Positions 35,052-43,173 of a stretch of 51,610 bases of DNA are shown piece by piece (positions within the stretch are counted from its first letter, which is position 1; each line of letters starts with the position of its first letter). This DNA is from Planctomycetota bacterium (lineage in GTDB: Bacteria; Planctomycetota; UBA8742; UBA2392). The DNA is taken from assembly GCA_015075515.1 (NCBI GenBank), contig JABTUE010000002.1, positions 725,478 to 777,087 of the forward strand. Direction: 5' to 3'. Under the pieces are notes generated by a model that was not told the origin of the DNA, did not search any database, and saw nothing but the letters and a program-made list of their open reading frames with translations. Made by a program: the position numbers and the translations under genes.

Positions 35052-37306
35052 GCACCACCCGCCAGGCCGTGCTGTTGTGGACCGACGACGACGGCCACTG
35101 CAACGGCGTGCTGTGCGAACGCCCCGAGGTTGCGGCCGTGGGAGCCGACGCATCCGAGGTTATGGCGCAACTCAAGGAGTATCTGTTGTACCTGCTGCGC
35201 GAGGAACCCTGGGACTACCCCGACGACCCGATGCGCGAGCCCCGTCTGGTGAAGCTCGCCGTCGAGGTTCGCCCCGAATACCAGGACAAGGGCCGCCGCC
35301 ACCCGGTCGCCAACCCGGCACGGTTTGTCGTGCCCTGCGTCGTGGGTGAATACACCGGCGGCCGCCGCGCGTGCATCGCGCCGACTTTCGGCCTGTGGTT
35401 CAGCTTTGACGAAGAAAGCCAGTTGCCCGAACTGGCCCGGCACTATGTGGCCGAGTTTTTGCGCGGCAGCACACCCGCGCGGCTGGCCCGGTTCCTGCCG
35501 CCGGCCAATTGCGAACTGCGCACGCTGGTTGTCACCGAGCGCCCGCCCCGCGAAGGCAAGGCAAAGCGTGTCTGGCCGGCCCTTCAGGCCGTGGCTGATC
35601 CGGTGGGCGAAGGCGTCGCGCAACGCACGAACATGCGCGCCTTTGAGCGCGACGCCGAAATCGCCGAACTGACCCGCCGGGCGGCCAAGGAACGCGCCAG
35701 CGTGCTGCTGGTGGGCGAGCCGGGCTGCGGCAAATCCACGCTGCTGTTCAGCGCCGCGCGCGAGATTGAGCGCACCCGCGCGCGCGAATCCGAGGCCGGA
35801 CGCACACGGCTGTTCTGGCAGACCACGGCCTCGCGCCTGATTGCCGGCATGCAGTATCTGGGCCAGTGGGAGGAGCGTCTGGAGCAGGTGATTGCCGAAC
35901 TGGCCGACTTCGACGGCGTGCTGTGCGTGGAAAACCTGCTGGAATTGGTTCGCGTCGGCGGCATCGGGCCGGGCGATTCCGTGGGCGCGTTTCTGGTGCC
36001 CTATCTTCAGCACCGTGAACTGCGGCTGATCGCCGAGGCGACGCCGGCCGAACTGGACGCCTGCCGCCGCCTGCTGCCGGCGCTGGTGGATTCGATGCAG
36101 ACCCTGCCGCTGCAAACCATGGACGGGCCGGCCGCCGAACGCGCCCTGGCACGGCTTGCGCACAACACCGGCCAGAACCTGCAGGTCACCTGCGCGGGCG
36201 ATGTTCCCGCGCGCGCCGTGCGGCTGTTCCGGCGCTTTGCGCCCTACGAGGCGCTGCCGGGCAAGGCCGCCGTGATGCTGCAGCGCCTGATCCAGGATGC
36301 CGCAACCCGGACAAAAAACGTCACCCCGGATGACGTGGTATCAGAGTTCACGCGCCGCACCGGACTGCCCGATTTTCTGTTGCGCGACGAAGTCACGCTG
36401 GATCGCCACAACCTGCAACAGCGCCTGGAGGCCCGCGTGATCGGCCAGCCCCGTGCCTGCGCCGCCGCGGCCGGGCTGGTGACCACGTTCAAGGCCGGCC
36501 TGAACGACCCCGAACGGCCGGTGGGAGTCCTGCTGTTTGCCGGCCCCACCGGTGTGGGCAAGACGGAGCTGGCCAGGGCGCTGGCCGACGAACTGTTCGG
36601 CCACGGCACGCAGACCAGGCGCCTGATCCGGCTGGACATGAGCGAATTCGCCGATGTCTACAGCGCGCACCGGCTGGTCGGCACAGGGGGCGACGAGCCG
36701 GGCGAACTGGTGCAAAGCGTGCGCGAACAGCCGTTCTGTCTGGTGCTGCTGGACGAGATTGAAAAGGCCTCGCCGGCGGTGCTGGACGTGCTGCTGGGTA
36801 TGTTCGACGAAGGCCGCCTGACGGACCGGTTCGGCCGGGTCACGAACTTCCGCAGTGCGGTGATCGTGATGACGACCAACCTGGGCGCGACACAGGAAGA
36901 ACTGATGGGCTTTGGCAAGCCGCGCGAGCCGGACTATGTGGCCGCGGCGCAGCGGCACTTCCGGCCCGAGTTCTTCAACCGCATGGACGCCGTGGTGACG
37001 TTTGCGCCGCTGGAACACGCCACGATCCTGCGCATCGCGGAAAAGGAACTGACGGCGCTGGCGGGCCGCGAGGGCCTGCTGCGCGCCGGCGGGCGCCTGC
37101 AATGGACGCCGGCGGTGGTGGAACTGCTGGCGCGCGCGGGCTTTGACCGCAGCCTGGGCGCGCGGCCGCTGCAGCGCGCCCTGGAACAGCTCGTGGTGGC
37201 GCCGCTGGCGCGCCTGCTGGCGCAGGAGCCGGCGCTGGCGGCGCGAACCATTGTTCTGGACGCGGGCCCGGACTCGGGGCTTCGGGTTGCCGCCCGCGAC
37301 GGTTGA
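35048..37306 (+). CDS. Divergent Clp/Hsp100-type AAA+ protein C
   Basis: 752 residues, the shortest of the three and without the C-terminal extension. The N-terminus (1-165) starts with LLWTDDDGHCNGVLCERP and a following helix (VMAQLKEYLLYLLREE); this pattern recalls HicB-like small domains. D1: Walker A GEPGCGKS (223-230), pore loop GMQYLGQWEER (267-277), close to classic ClpB. Its Walker B is lost (VLCVENLLEL, 291-300), and there are no Arg fingers. D2: Walker A GPTGVGKT (499-506), LLDEIEK (567-573), TTN (609-611), RPEFFNR (639-645), GARPLQR (704-710); the GYVG loop is replaced by GTGGDEPGE. Translation is coupled to gene B by ATGA. The three proteins could form a mixed ring; this is inference. 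Confidence 0.88.
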   Translation: MSTTRQAVLLWTDDDGHCNGVLCERPEVAAVGADASEVMAQLKEYLLYLLREEPWDYPDDPMREPRLVKLAVEVRPEYQDKGRRHPVANPARFVVPCVVGEYTGGRRACIAPTFGLWFSFDEESQLPELARHYVAEFLRGSTPARLARFLPPANCELRTLVVTERPPREGKAKRVWPALQAVADPVGEGVAQRTNMRAFERDAEIAELTRRAAKERASVLLVGEPGCGKSTLLFSAAREIERTRARESEAGRTRLFWQTTASRLIAGMQYLGQWEERLEQVIAELADFDGVLCVENLLELVRVGGIGPGDSVGAFLVPYLQHRELRLIAEATPAELDACRRLLPALVDSMQTLPLQTMDGPAAERALARLAHNTGQNLQVTCAGDVPARAVRLFRRFAPYEALPGKAAVMLQRLIQDAATRTKNVTPDDVVSEFTRRTGLPDFLLRDEVTLDRHNLQQRLEARVIGQPRACAAAAGLVTTFKAGLNDPERPVGVLLFAGPTGVGKTELARALADELFGHGTQTRRLIRLDMSEFADVYSAHRLVGTGGDEPGELVQSVREQPFCLVLLDEIEKASPAVLDVLLGMFDEGRLTDRFGRVTNFRSAVIVMTTNLGATQEELMGFGKPREPDYVAAAQRHFRPEFFNRMDAVVTFAPLEHATILRIAEKELTALAGREGLLRAGGRLQWTPAVVELLARAGFDRSLGARPLQRALEQLVVAPLARLLAQEPALAARTIVLDAGPDSGLRVAARDG

Positions 37307-37356
37307 TCTGTACGCCAAATTCACCGTGGCTTGACGGGAACCTTGCGCGCGCGGGC

Positions 37357-37362
37357 TACATT
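37357..37362 (+). promoter_or_regulatory. -10-like box of the small membrane protein gene (leaderless pattern)
   Basis: TACATT, then GACGGC and ATG 37369. TTGACG (37331-37336) lies 20 bases upstream, a long spacer. Confidence 0.45.
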
Positions 37363-37368
37363 GACGGC

Positions 37369-37566
37369 ATGAGCGACATTGCCGGTGAACCCAGCCACGC
37401 CTTTTTCAGCCATGTCCGCCGGGCGCTGGGGGCGCTCGGGCTGGCGGCGCTGGGCGCCGCGGTGCTGGTCGGCCTGATTCCGTTGATCGGCGGCAAACCC
37501 CAGCAACCGCCCGTCAGCAAGACCGCGCCCGCGCCAAACCTGCCCCCGCCGCAGGTGGCGCGTTAG
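37369..37566 (+). CDS. Small single-helix membrane protein
   Basis: 65 residues. A short N-terminal tail with basic residues near the membrane (FFSHVRRAL) is followed by a helix at about residues 21-41 (GALGLAALGAAVLVGLIPLI). A Pro/Ala/Lys-rich tail (PPVSKTAPAPNLPPPQVAR) ends the protein. No family is recognised. It lies 62 bases after the Clp-like protein C gene on the same strand but has its own promoter-like box. It ends one base from the convergent exported-protein gene. The start at 37369 is chosen for this box; the open frame runs on to 37303, but that part would overlap the Clp-like gene. Confidence 0.65.
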   Translation: MSDIAGEPSHAFFSHVRRALGALGLAALGAAVLVGLIPLIGGKPQQPPVSKTAPAPNLPPPQVAR

Positions 37567-37567
37567 C

Positions 37568-38773
37568 TCAACGCGCGGCCTGGATCGGCACACTCAGCGG
37601 CTTGTCCAGCGCCGTGCCGGTGACGTTCAGCCTGGCCGTGGCCAGATCGGCTTCCTTTTCAACCTTCAGTTTGACCGCGCACTCCCAGACCGCCATCGGT
37701 TCGGACAGTCCCTTGTGCAGCAGCTCGAACCGGTACTGCCAGTCTTCGTCCAGCGGCAGGGTCGTGGTGGACGCGTTCAGCACATGGCGAAAGCGCAGCA
37801 CCACCGCCCCTTCCTCCACCTTTGCGGTTTCCAGACCGGGTATTCCGGCCCCGGCCAGCGGCCCGCGCCCGACTTCGTGCCAGCCCAGCGGCGCGCGCTC
37901 TTTCTCCAGCACGCGGCGCACTTCCGGTGACAGCGCGTCCAGCCGCATGTCGCGCTTGCCGCGTCGAACCACGCGCAGCGAACAATCGGCCGGGTTCAGC
38001 CCGGCGTGCAGCAGAAACGCGGCGTCAAAACGCACATCGGCGGCAATCAGGCGGGCGTTGCCGGCCTTGCGCGATGTGGCCGCGGCGTGGGCGGTGTGGG
38101 TGAACTCGAACATCGGCGGCGCCTGCACCAGAACCCAGTGCGAAAAACCCTTGTAGGTCGTGGTCTGGCCGTTGCCGCCGGTGTAGCTGACCACCATGCG
38201 ATAGCGGTTGACCCCCGGACGCGCCCCGCGCAGGCGAACGTCGTTCCAGGGTTCGCCTTCGTCCGGCGCCGGAACGTCAAACGTGGCAACGCTGGTCTCG
38301 GCCTCGCCCTGGATATGGGCGTGTTCAATCTGAACCTTCATGCCCTTGAGCCGGCGCGGCAGGGTCTTCACGTGAAACGCCAGGTCCACGTGCCGGCCGG
38401 GGCGGGCGCTGTAGTCGGCATAGTTCAGCACGCGGTCGCAGCGTTCGCCGATGAACGCCGCAAAAATCACCGGCACTTCCGTGCGCATGTCCTCAAACTC
38501 CAGCGACACGCCGTCGGCCCCGGCGGCGGCATCGTTGAAGTACAGCCGCATGCGGGTAATCGCCACGGCCTGGTCTTCCATCTGTTTGCGCACCGACGCC
38601 GGAACGTCCAGCGCCAGGTTGTCGCCGTAGGCGCGCCCGGCAGCGGGTTCGGGTTCGGGTTTGGGTTCGGGCCGGGGCGCCGGCCCGTCCTGGGCGGCGG
38701 CCGGAGTCTCAAGAGCCGCCAAGGCCAGCACCGGGGCGCACACCAGAATCACAAGCAGGCGGCGAAGGAACAT
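37568..38773 (-). CDS. Exported protein of unknown function
   Basis: 401 residues from ATG 38773. The signal peptide is clear (MFLRRLLVILVCAPVLALAA, cleavage probably near PAAAQ), and a Pro/Glu linker (RPEPKPEPEPA) follows. The body is mostly beta-strand with two similar halves, each having WxxV/VxYTGGNG- and FRHVLNAST-like strands. This suggests tandem beta-sandwich domains. There is no visible enzyme motif, membrane anchor or lipobox. It is divergent from the ATP-grasp gene across 108 bases containing a perfect palindrome, so the two may share a regulator. The much longer open frame that continues upstream to 40609 is only the antisense of the ATP-grasp gene. Confidence 0.8.
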   Translation of the reverse strand: MFLRRLLVILVCAPVLALAALETPAAAQDGPAPRPEPKPEPEPAAGRAYGDNLALDVPASVRKQMEDQAVAITRMRLYFNDAAAGADGVSLEFEDMRTEVPVIFAAFIGERCDRVLNYADYSARPGRHVDLAFHVKTLPRRLKGMKVQIEHAHIQGEAETSVATFDVPAPDEGEPWNDVRLRGARPGVNRYRMVVSYTGGNGQTTTYKGFSHWVLVQAPPMFEFTHTAHAAATSRKAGNARLIAADVRFDAAFLLHAGLNPADCSLRVVRRGKRDMRLDALSPEVRRVLEKERAPLGWHEVGRGPLAGAGIPGLETAKVEEGAVVLRFRHVLNASTTTLPLDEDWQYRFELLHKGLSEPMAVWECAVKLKVEKEADLATARLNVTGTALDKPLSVPIQAAR

Positions 38774-38821
38774 GCGGCTCTCCACACGCGCTACAGGACA
38801 CACCCCCGTCAAGGGGTATGT

Positions 38822-38835
38822 TTGAAACGTTTCAA
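38822..38835. promoter_or_regulatory. Perfect 14-bp palindrome, LacI/GalR-type operator candidate
   Basis: TTGAAACGTTTCAA lies in the divergent gap between the exported-protein and ATP-grasp genes, about 10 bases before the ATP-grasp -35 box. It has the symmetric TGAAACGTTTCA form with a central CG typical of LacI/GalR-family operators. No such regulator is in the window. Confidence 0.55.
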
Positions 38836-38843
38836 GGCTGAAC

Positions 38844-38871
38844 TTGCCGGAACAAATGCCGCGCGTAAAGT
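38844..38871 (+). promoter_or_regulatory. Promoter of the ATP-grasp gene
   Basis: TTGCCG (38844-38849), a 16-base spacer, TAAAGT (38866-38871), 10 bases before ATG 38882, so the leader is very short. Confidence 0.5.
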
Positions 38872-38881
38872 CATTTTCACA

Positions 38882-40345
38882 ATGGCCGGGCAATCCGAGG
38901 GTTCTCTCCGCCCCACGCGGAAGGTTGATTTTGCGTCCCGCATGCGGGACGACTTCCGCGCCGTGCTCAAGCGCAGCCCGGTGCGGGCCCGCGACGAAGA
39001 CGCGCGCCTGGCGGCGCTGCTGGAAAGCCGGGGCTTCCGCCTGGACGACAAGCGCCTGAAGGCCGCCTGGGCACCCTGGCTGATTGACCCCAACACGGTG
39101 CGCGAACTCACGCGCTCGGTCCGCGCCATCAGCCACCTGCTGGAACAGGTGGTCGAGCTTGCCCTGAACAGCGTCACGTTCATGGAACAGATCGGCATCA
39201 GTCCGAACATCGAAGAGCTGGTGCTGAACGACGCGCCCGGACGGCTGGCGATCGAGTTCGCCCGTTACGACTTTCTGCCCGCGCCGGGCGGACCGCGGTT
39301 TCTGGAGTTCAACGTGGACAGCCCCGCCGGCGCCGCCTTTTCCAGCGTGCTGGACAACGAATTCCAGCAGACCGAATCCGCGCGCGAGGCCGGTCTGCAC
39401 ACGCTGTTTCCCAGCGCGCCCACGGTAGACCTGTACTGCGACGCGCTGCTGGCGGCCTATGCCGAGCACGCCCGCGCGACGGTGGAAAAGCCGAACGTGG
39501 CGATCGTGGACTTTGCCGGCGTCAGCACCGCGCCGGAACAGGAAATGGTCGCCCAGTGCCTGCGCCGACGCGGTTATGTCGCCGACCTGGTGGACCCGCG
39601 CGAGTTCGAGTTCCGCAAGGAAGACCGCGGGCTGTACCACAACGGCACGCGCTATCATCTGGTGTGCCGGCGCGCGCTGGTGCCTGAGCTGGCGCGGCGG
39701 CGCGTGCTGGTGGCGCAGTTGATCCACGCGTTCCGCCACGGCGACGTGGTGGTGGTCAACCCGGTGCGCTCGCGCATCGCCAGCAACAAGGGCGTGCTGG
39801 AGATTCTGACCAGCGGCGCCTTTGACCGGTTCTTCACGCCCGCTGAAAACCAGCTCAAGGCGCGGCTTCTGCCCTGGACGCGCAAGCTGGTGGCACGCCG
39901 CACGGATTATCTGGGCCGCGACGTGGACCTGCTGGAGTTCGTGGCCGCCAACCCGGAAAAGCTGGTGCTCAAGCCCGGCGGCGCCTACGGCGGCGAAAGC
40001 GTGGTGCTGGGGCCGTTCGTGACGCGCCAGCAATGGCAGGCCGCGCTGGACGAAACCATCCGCCAGCAGGGCGTGGTCCAGGAATACGTGCCCGTGGCGC
40101 GCCAGAGTGTTCCGGTGCTGGAGGGCGCAAGCTACGCCGAACAGGAAAAGTACATGATCCTTGGCGCCTTTGCCGTGCGCGGCGAGTACGCCGGCTGCAT
40201 CGGCCGCGTCAGCGACGACCCGGTGGTCAACGTGCGCCGGGGCGGCGGCGTGCTGCCGGTGCTGGAACTGGGCGGACGCAGCAAGACCGGGCCGATTGAA
40301 GCCGCGCGGCCGCGGCGCCGCCGCACCACGGGCCAGAACCGGTGA
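38882..40345 (+). CDS. ATP-grasp ligase of the circularly permuted / glutathionylspermidine-synthase-like type
   Basis: 487 residues from ATG 38882; there is no clear ribosome-binding site. The central and C-terminal parts show an ATP-grasp fold: FLEFNVDSPAGAAFSSVLDN (about 140-160), VVVNPVRSRIASNKGVLEIL, and the glycine-rich lid LVLKPGGAYGGESVVLG with the ATP-binding Lys. Such enzymes join a carboxylate to an amine or thiol through an acyl-phosphate, at the cost of ATP. The substrates cannot be told; the relation to circularly permuted ATP-grasp proteins is by motif order. A basic tail (RPRRRRTTGQNR) ends the protein. The UbiA-like prenyltransferase gene follows 97 bases later, so both may serve one small-molecule or lipid pathway. 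That is inference. Confidence 0.8.
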   Translation: MAGQSEGSLRPTRKVDFASRMRDDFRAVLKRSPVRARDEDARLAALLESRGFRLDDKRLKAAWAPWLIDPNTVRELTRSVRAISHLLEQVVELALNSVTFMEQIGISPNIEELVLNDAPGRLAIEFARYDFLPAPGGPRFLEFNVDSPAGAAFSSVLDNEFQQTESAREAGLHTLFPSAPTVDLYCDALLAAYAEHARATVEKPNVAIVDFAGVSTAPEQEMVAQCLRRRGYVADLVDPREFEFRKEDRGLYHNGTRYHLVCRRALVPELARRRVLVAQLIHAFRHGDVVVVNPVRSRIASNKGVLEILTSGAFDRFFTPAENQLKARLLPWTRKLVARRTDYLGRDVDLLEFVAANPEKLVLKPGGAYGGESVVLGPFVTRQQWQAALDETIRQQGVVQEYVPVARQSVPVLEGASYAEQEKYMILGAFAVRGEYAGCIGRVSDDPVVNVRRGGGVLPVLELGGRSKTGPIEAARPRRRRTTGQNR

Positions 40346-40442
40346 GCCCGCAAACCGGCAGCCAGAAGCCCGCTGCCGGCGGCCAGCCCCGTACCGAAGT
40401 TCCGCCTTTGCCGTTGTCGCCGACTGCCAGGTCATCTTGCCC

Positions 40443-41417
40443 ATGAAAATCCTGTCGCTTCTCAAGCTCGTTCGCCTTTCCGCCCTGCCTTCGGCGCTGG
40501 CGGACGTGCCGGGCGGCATGGCGCTGGCCGTGGCGCTTGGGCCGGTGCTGGGTCTGGGCCACGTCGGCGCGGCAAAGCTGCCGTGGCTGATTCTGGCCAC
40601 CACCGGCATCTACCTGGGCGGCATGGCCGGCAACGACGTGCTGCACGCGCGCAAGGACAGCCTGCTGGGCAAGGCCCGCCCGATTGTCACCGGCGAACTG
40701 GGCATCCAGACGGCCTGGACGGTGACCTGCCTGCTGTACGCGGCGGGTCTGGTCGGCGCGATCATGGCCGGCTGCGCGGGCCCGGCGCTGCTGCTGGCGG
40801 CGTTGACGTTTCTGTACAACCGGCTGGCCGCCGGGCGGGTAACGGGCACGCGCGTCACCCAGCCGGCGGCGCTGTCGCTGGCCGCCGTGGCCGTGATCGC
40901 CCTGTGCCGCGCGCTGCATGTGCTGCTGCCGCTGCTGGCGCATCTGCCGCCGGGGTTTGCCCTGACGCGGCTGTTGAACACGATTGCGCCGCTGTTTGCG
41001 GCCAGTGTGTTTGTGTACTTCGCGCTGGTCACTGTGATCTCCCTGTTTGAGGACACCGGCGGCGGCCGCCGCGCGCTGGCGGCGGTGCAGGTGCTGCTGA
41101 CGCCCGTGCCGCTGGTTCTGCCGCTGGTGGTGCTGGCGCGGCCGGGCGTCGCCCCCAGCATCGTGCTGGGGGTACTGGCGCCGCTGCTGGTTGCCGCCGC
41201 CCTGGTTCTGAACCTGTGGCGCGCGCTGGACACCGCGCGCCAGTCCCCCACGCCGCCGAACCTTGGCAAGGCCGTGGGCGCGGGCATCCGCGGCGAATGC
41301 CTGCTGATGGCGGCGTTCGCGCTGGCCCTGGCGCCGATGCAGCCGTGGTGGGGTCTGGGCGCGGCCGCGCTTTACCCGGTGGGGCGCGTGATGGCGCGCT
41401 GGGTCAGCCCGACATAG
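40443..41417 (+). CDS. UbiA-family prenyltransferase (EboC-like)
   Basis: 324 residues from ATG 40443, an integral membrane protein with about eight to nine hydrophobic helices. The first Asp-rich motif is GMAGNDVLHARKDSLLGKARPI (about 61-81, given here as NDVLHARKD plus KARP). N64, D65, D72 and R79-P80 correspond to the prenyl-diphosphate-binding motif; the second motif may be SLFEDTGGGRR. The family moves a prenyl chain to an aromatic or lipid acceptor. The GGM-ND-RPI-TGE pattern is nearest to EboC, a protein of the eboABCDEF locus for membrane transport of secondary metabolites, but no other ebo genes are near. A weak hairpin lies in the gap before it. Confidence 0.85.
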   Translation: MKILSLLKLVRLSALPSALADVPGGMALAVALGPVLGLGHVGAAKLPWLILATTGIYLGGMAGNDVLHARKDSLLGKARPIVTGELGIQTAWTVTCLLYAAGLVGAIMAGCAGPALLLAALTFLYNRLAAGRVTGTRVTQPAALSLAAVAVIALCRALHVLLPLLAHLPPGFALTRLLNTIAPLFAASVFVYFALVTVISLFEDTGGGRRALAAVQVLLTPVPLVLPLVVLARPGVAPSIVLGVLAPLLVAAALVLNLWRALDTARQSPTPPNLGKAVGAGIRGECLLMAAFALALAPMQPWWGLGAAALYPVGRVMARWVSPT

Positions 41418-41537
41418 CCGGCCCGGGGCGGTCGCACCGGCAACCCGCTGCCGCGTCCGTGTGGGCCTTCCCCGACCGGGGCGATTTTCGCGCCGGCGCT
41501 GCCGTGTCTTTCCGTCTGACACCGAAAAAACGCCGCC

Positions 41538-42020
41538 TCAGGTTCGGGTGGCGGTGGTGTCGGTGGGAATTTCCGTCTGGCGCACGTCCACTTTCAGCCA
41601 ATCCCCCAGGGGACCGCGGGCGGGCTCGGGCGTCTTAACAATTTTTTCGCCAGACTGCGGTTCCGCCACCGGCGCGGTCCTGGACGGGGCCGGCTGTGAC
41701 TTCGCGCGATCCACCGGCGGGCGCGGGCGCAGGCCCAGTTTTTCAATCACCTGGGCGCGGCACTGGCGTTTCAGCGAAGCCTTTTCGTGCATCAGCGCGC
41801 GGATTTCCCGTGCCGCGCGCATGGCGTCGGCGGTGGTGATGCTGCCGTCGCCGCGGCGAAAGCGCGTCACGACCATCTGCATCGCCTCCAGGGCGGCTTC
41901 AAGGGCGCTGCCCTGCATCTGGGTGTACAGGGCTTCGGCGGCTTCCTCGATGCGCGCGGCGACTTCGGTTTCGGCCTCGGCGGGGAAGTCCGCGGTGTAC
42001 TGGGGCATGAGTCTGGACAT
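41538..42020 (-). CDS. Hypothetical helical protein with Pro-rich tail
   Basis: 160 residues from ATG 42020, which has GGAG 7 bases before it. The first 100 residues are predicted as helices (EAETEVAARIEEAAEALYTQ, then ALEAALEAMQMVVTRFRRGD and MRAAREIRALMHEKASLKRQ), perhaps a coiled coil. The last 50 are Pro-, Thr- and Lys-rich and probably disordered. No signal, membrane segment or known motif. It lies behind argB on the same strand, but argB's stop is upstream in the other direction of reading (gap 79 bases), so cotranscription is unclear. The longer frame up to 42140 overlaps argB and is rejected. Confidence 0.7.
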   Translation of the reverse strand: MSRLMPQYTADFPAEAETEVAARIEEAAEALYTQMQGSALEAALEAMQMVVTRFRRGDGSITTADAMRAAREIRALMHEKASLKRQCRAQVIEKLGLRPRPPVDRAKSQPAPSRTAPVAEPQSGEKIVKTPEPARGPLGDWLKVDVRQTEIPTDTTATRT

Positions 42021-42099
42021 GGCTGGTCTCCGGTATGTGAGCCCCCAAACCATACCAGAGGGTGCGACACGCCCCGGCCGGGTGGCGCGCGGGCGGCGC

Positions 42100-43014
42100 C
42101 TACCCGCGTTCGAGGTATTCCTTCTCGGCCGCGGCGTCAATGATCATGGTGCCCTTGCCCTTGAGCGTGAACACTTCCGTCAGCAGCGAGTGCGGCGTCA
42201 GGCCGTTGATCAGATGCGCGCGCTTGACCCCGCCGCGCACGGCCTCGATCACTCCCTGCAGCTTGGGGATCATGCCCTTGGTGACCACGCCGGTTTTCAT
42301 CAGGTCTTCGGCCTGGGGCACGGTCAGGTAGACATAGCGGCTTTCGGGGTCTTTGACATCGCGCAGCACGCCGTTGGTGTTGCTGAGGACAATCAGTTTT
42401 TCGGCCTGCATTTCGGCGGCCAGCGTGCAGGCCACGGTGTCAGCGTTGATGTTCAGCACGTGGCCTTCTTCATCGCAGGCCAGCGGGCTGAGCACGGGCA
42501 CATAGCGGTTTTCCACCAGCGTGCGCACCAGCGCGGGGTTGCAGTCGCGGATATCGCCGACGTTCTTGAAATCCACCAGTGTCTTTTCGCCGGTTTCGGG
42601 GTCGGTCATTTCTTTGGGCGGGCGCTTGGTGGCCGTCAGCACTTCGCCGTCCAGACCGCTGAGTCCCACGGGCAGCACGCCGTGGCGCCGGATCGCGGCC
42701 AGAATGTCGGTGTTGATGCTGCCGGCGAACACCATCTTGGCCATCTCGAGCGTGGCGTCGTCGGTGATGCGACGGCCGGCGACCTTTTCAGGCTTTACGC
42801 CCATTTTGTCGCTGACTTCGTCCAGTTGCGGCCCGCCGCCGTGCACCACCACCACGCGGATGCCAAGCTGGGACAGCATGGCGATGTCCTGGGCAAAAAC
42901 GTCCAGTGCGTCGGGGGTCTTGGCGATCTCGCCGCCGACCTTGACCACGAACACTTTTTCACGGTAGCGCCGCAGGTACGGCAGAGCCTGCAGCAGCAAC
43001 GCCACGTCTTCCAT
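42100..43014 (-). CDS. argB: Acetylglutamate kinase
   Basis: 304 residues from ATG 43014. It phosphorylates N-acetyl-L-glutamate in arginine biosynthesis. Motifs of the amino-acid kinase fold: FVVKVGGE (22-29) with the phosphate-binding Lys, VVVVHGGGPQLDEV (54-67), GRRITDD, LSGLDGE, the central NINADTVACTLAAEM and KLIVLSNTNGVL, and GMIPKLQGVIEAV near the end. The length is normal for the arginine-sensitive type, which carries an N-terminal helix (here MEDVALLLQALPYLRRY), so feedback inhibition by arginine is likely. No other arg genes are adjacent. It is divergent from the transketolase gene; no ArgR box was recognised. Confidence 0.96.
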   Translation of the reverse strand: MEDVALLLQALPYLRRYREKVFVVKVGGEIAKTPDALDVFAQDIAMLSQLGIRVVVVHGGGPQLDEVSDKMGVKPEKVAGRRITDDATLEMAKMVFAGSINTDILAAIRRHGVLPVGLSGLDGEVLTATKRPPKEMTDPETGEKTLVDFKNVGDIRDCNPALVRTLVENRYVPVLSPLACDEEGHVLNINADTVACTLAAEMQAEKLIVLSNTNGVLRDVKDPESRYVYLTVPQAEDLMKTGVVTKGMIPKLQGVIEAVRGGVKRAHLINGLTPHSLLTEVFTLKGKGTMIIDAAAEKEYLERG

Positions 43015-43118
43015 GATCGCCCCACCGTCAGCCGGGCCGTGGATTCTGGATTCATCTGCGCGGAAAGAAAGAGAGCAGGGGCGGTTGCCGCCACCTGCCA
43101 AACATTTCTCCACAGGCG

Positions 43119-43147
43119 TTGTCCGCCCCGGCCCGACGGAATATACC
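43119..43147 (+). promoter_or_regulatory. Promoter of the transketolase subunit gene
   Basis: TTGTCC (43119-43124), an ideal 17-base spacer, TATACC (43142-43147), 26 bases before ATG 43174. The best-spaced promoter in the window. Confidence 0.6.
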
Positions 43148-43173
43148 CTTGCGCACCCGCCCGGAATGACCCT

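Noticed and set aside
37568..40609. A 1,013-codon minus-strand open frame
   Set aside because: Only the part from ATG 38773 has a signal peptide and gene-like sequence. The upstream part is antisense to the ATP-grasp gene and reads as Arg/His/Gln-rich nonsense.
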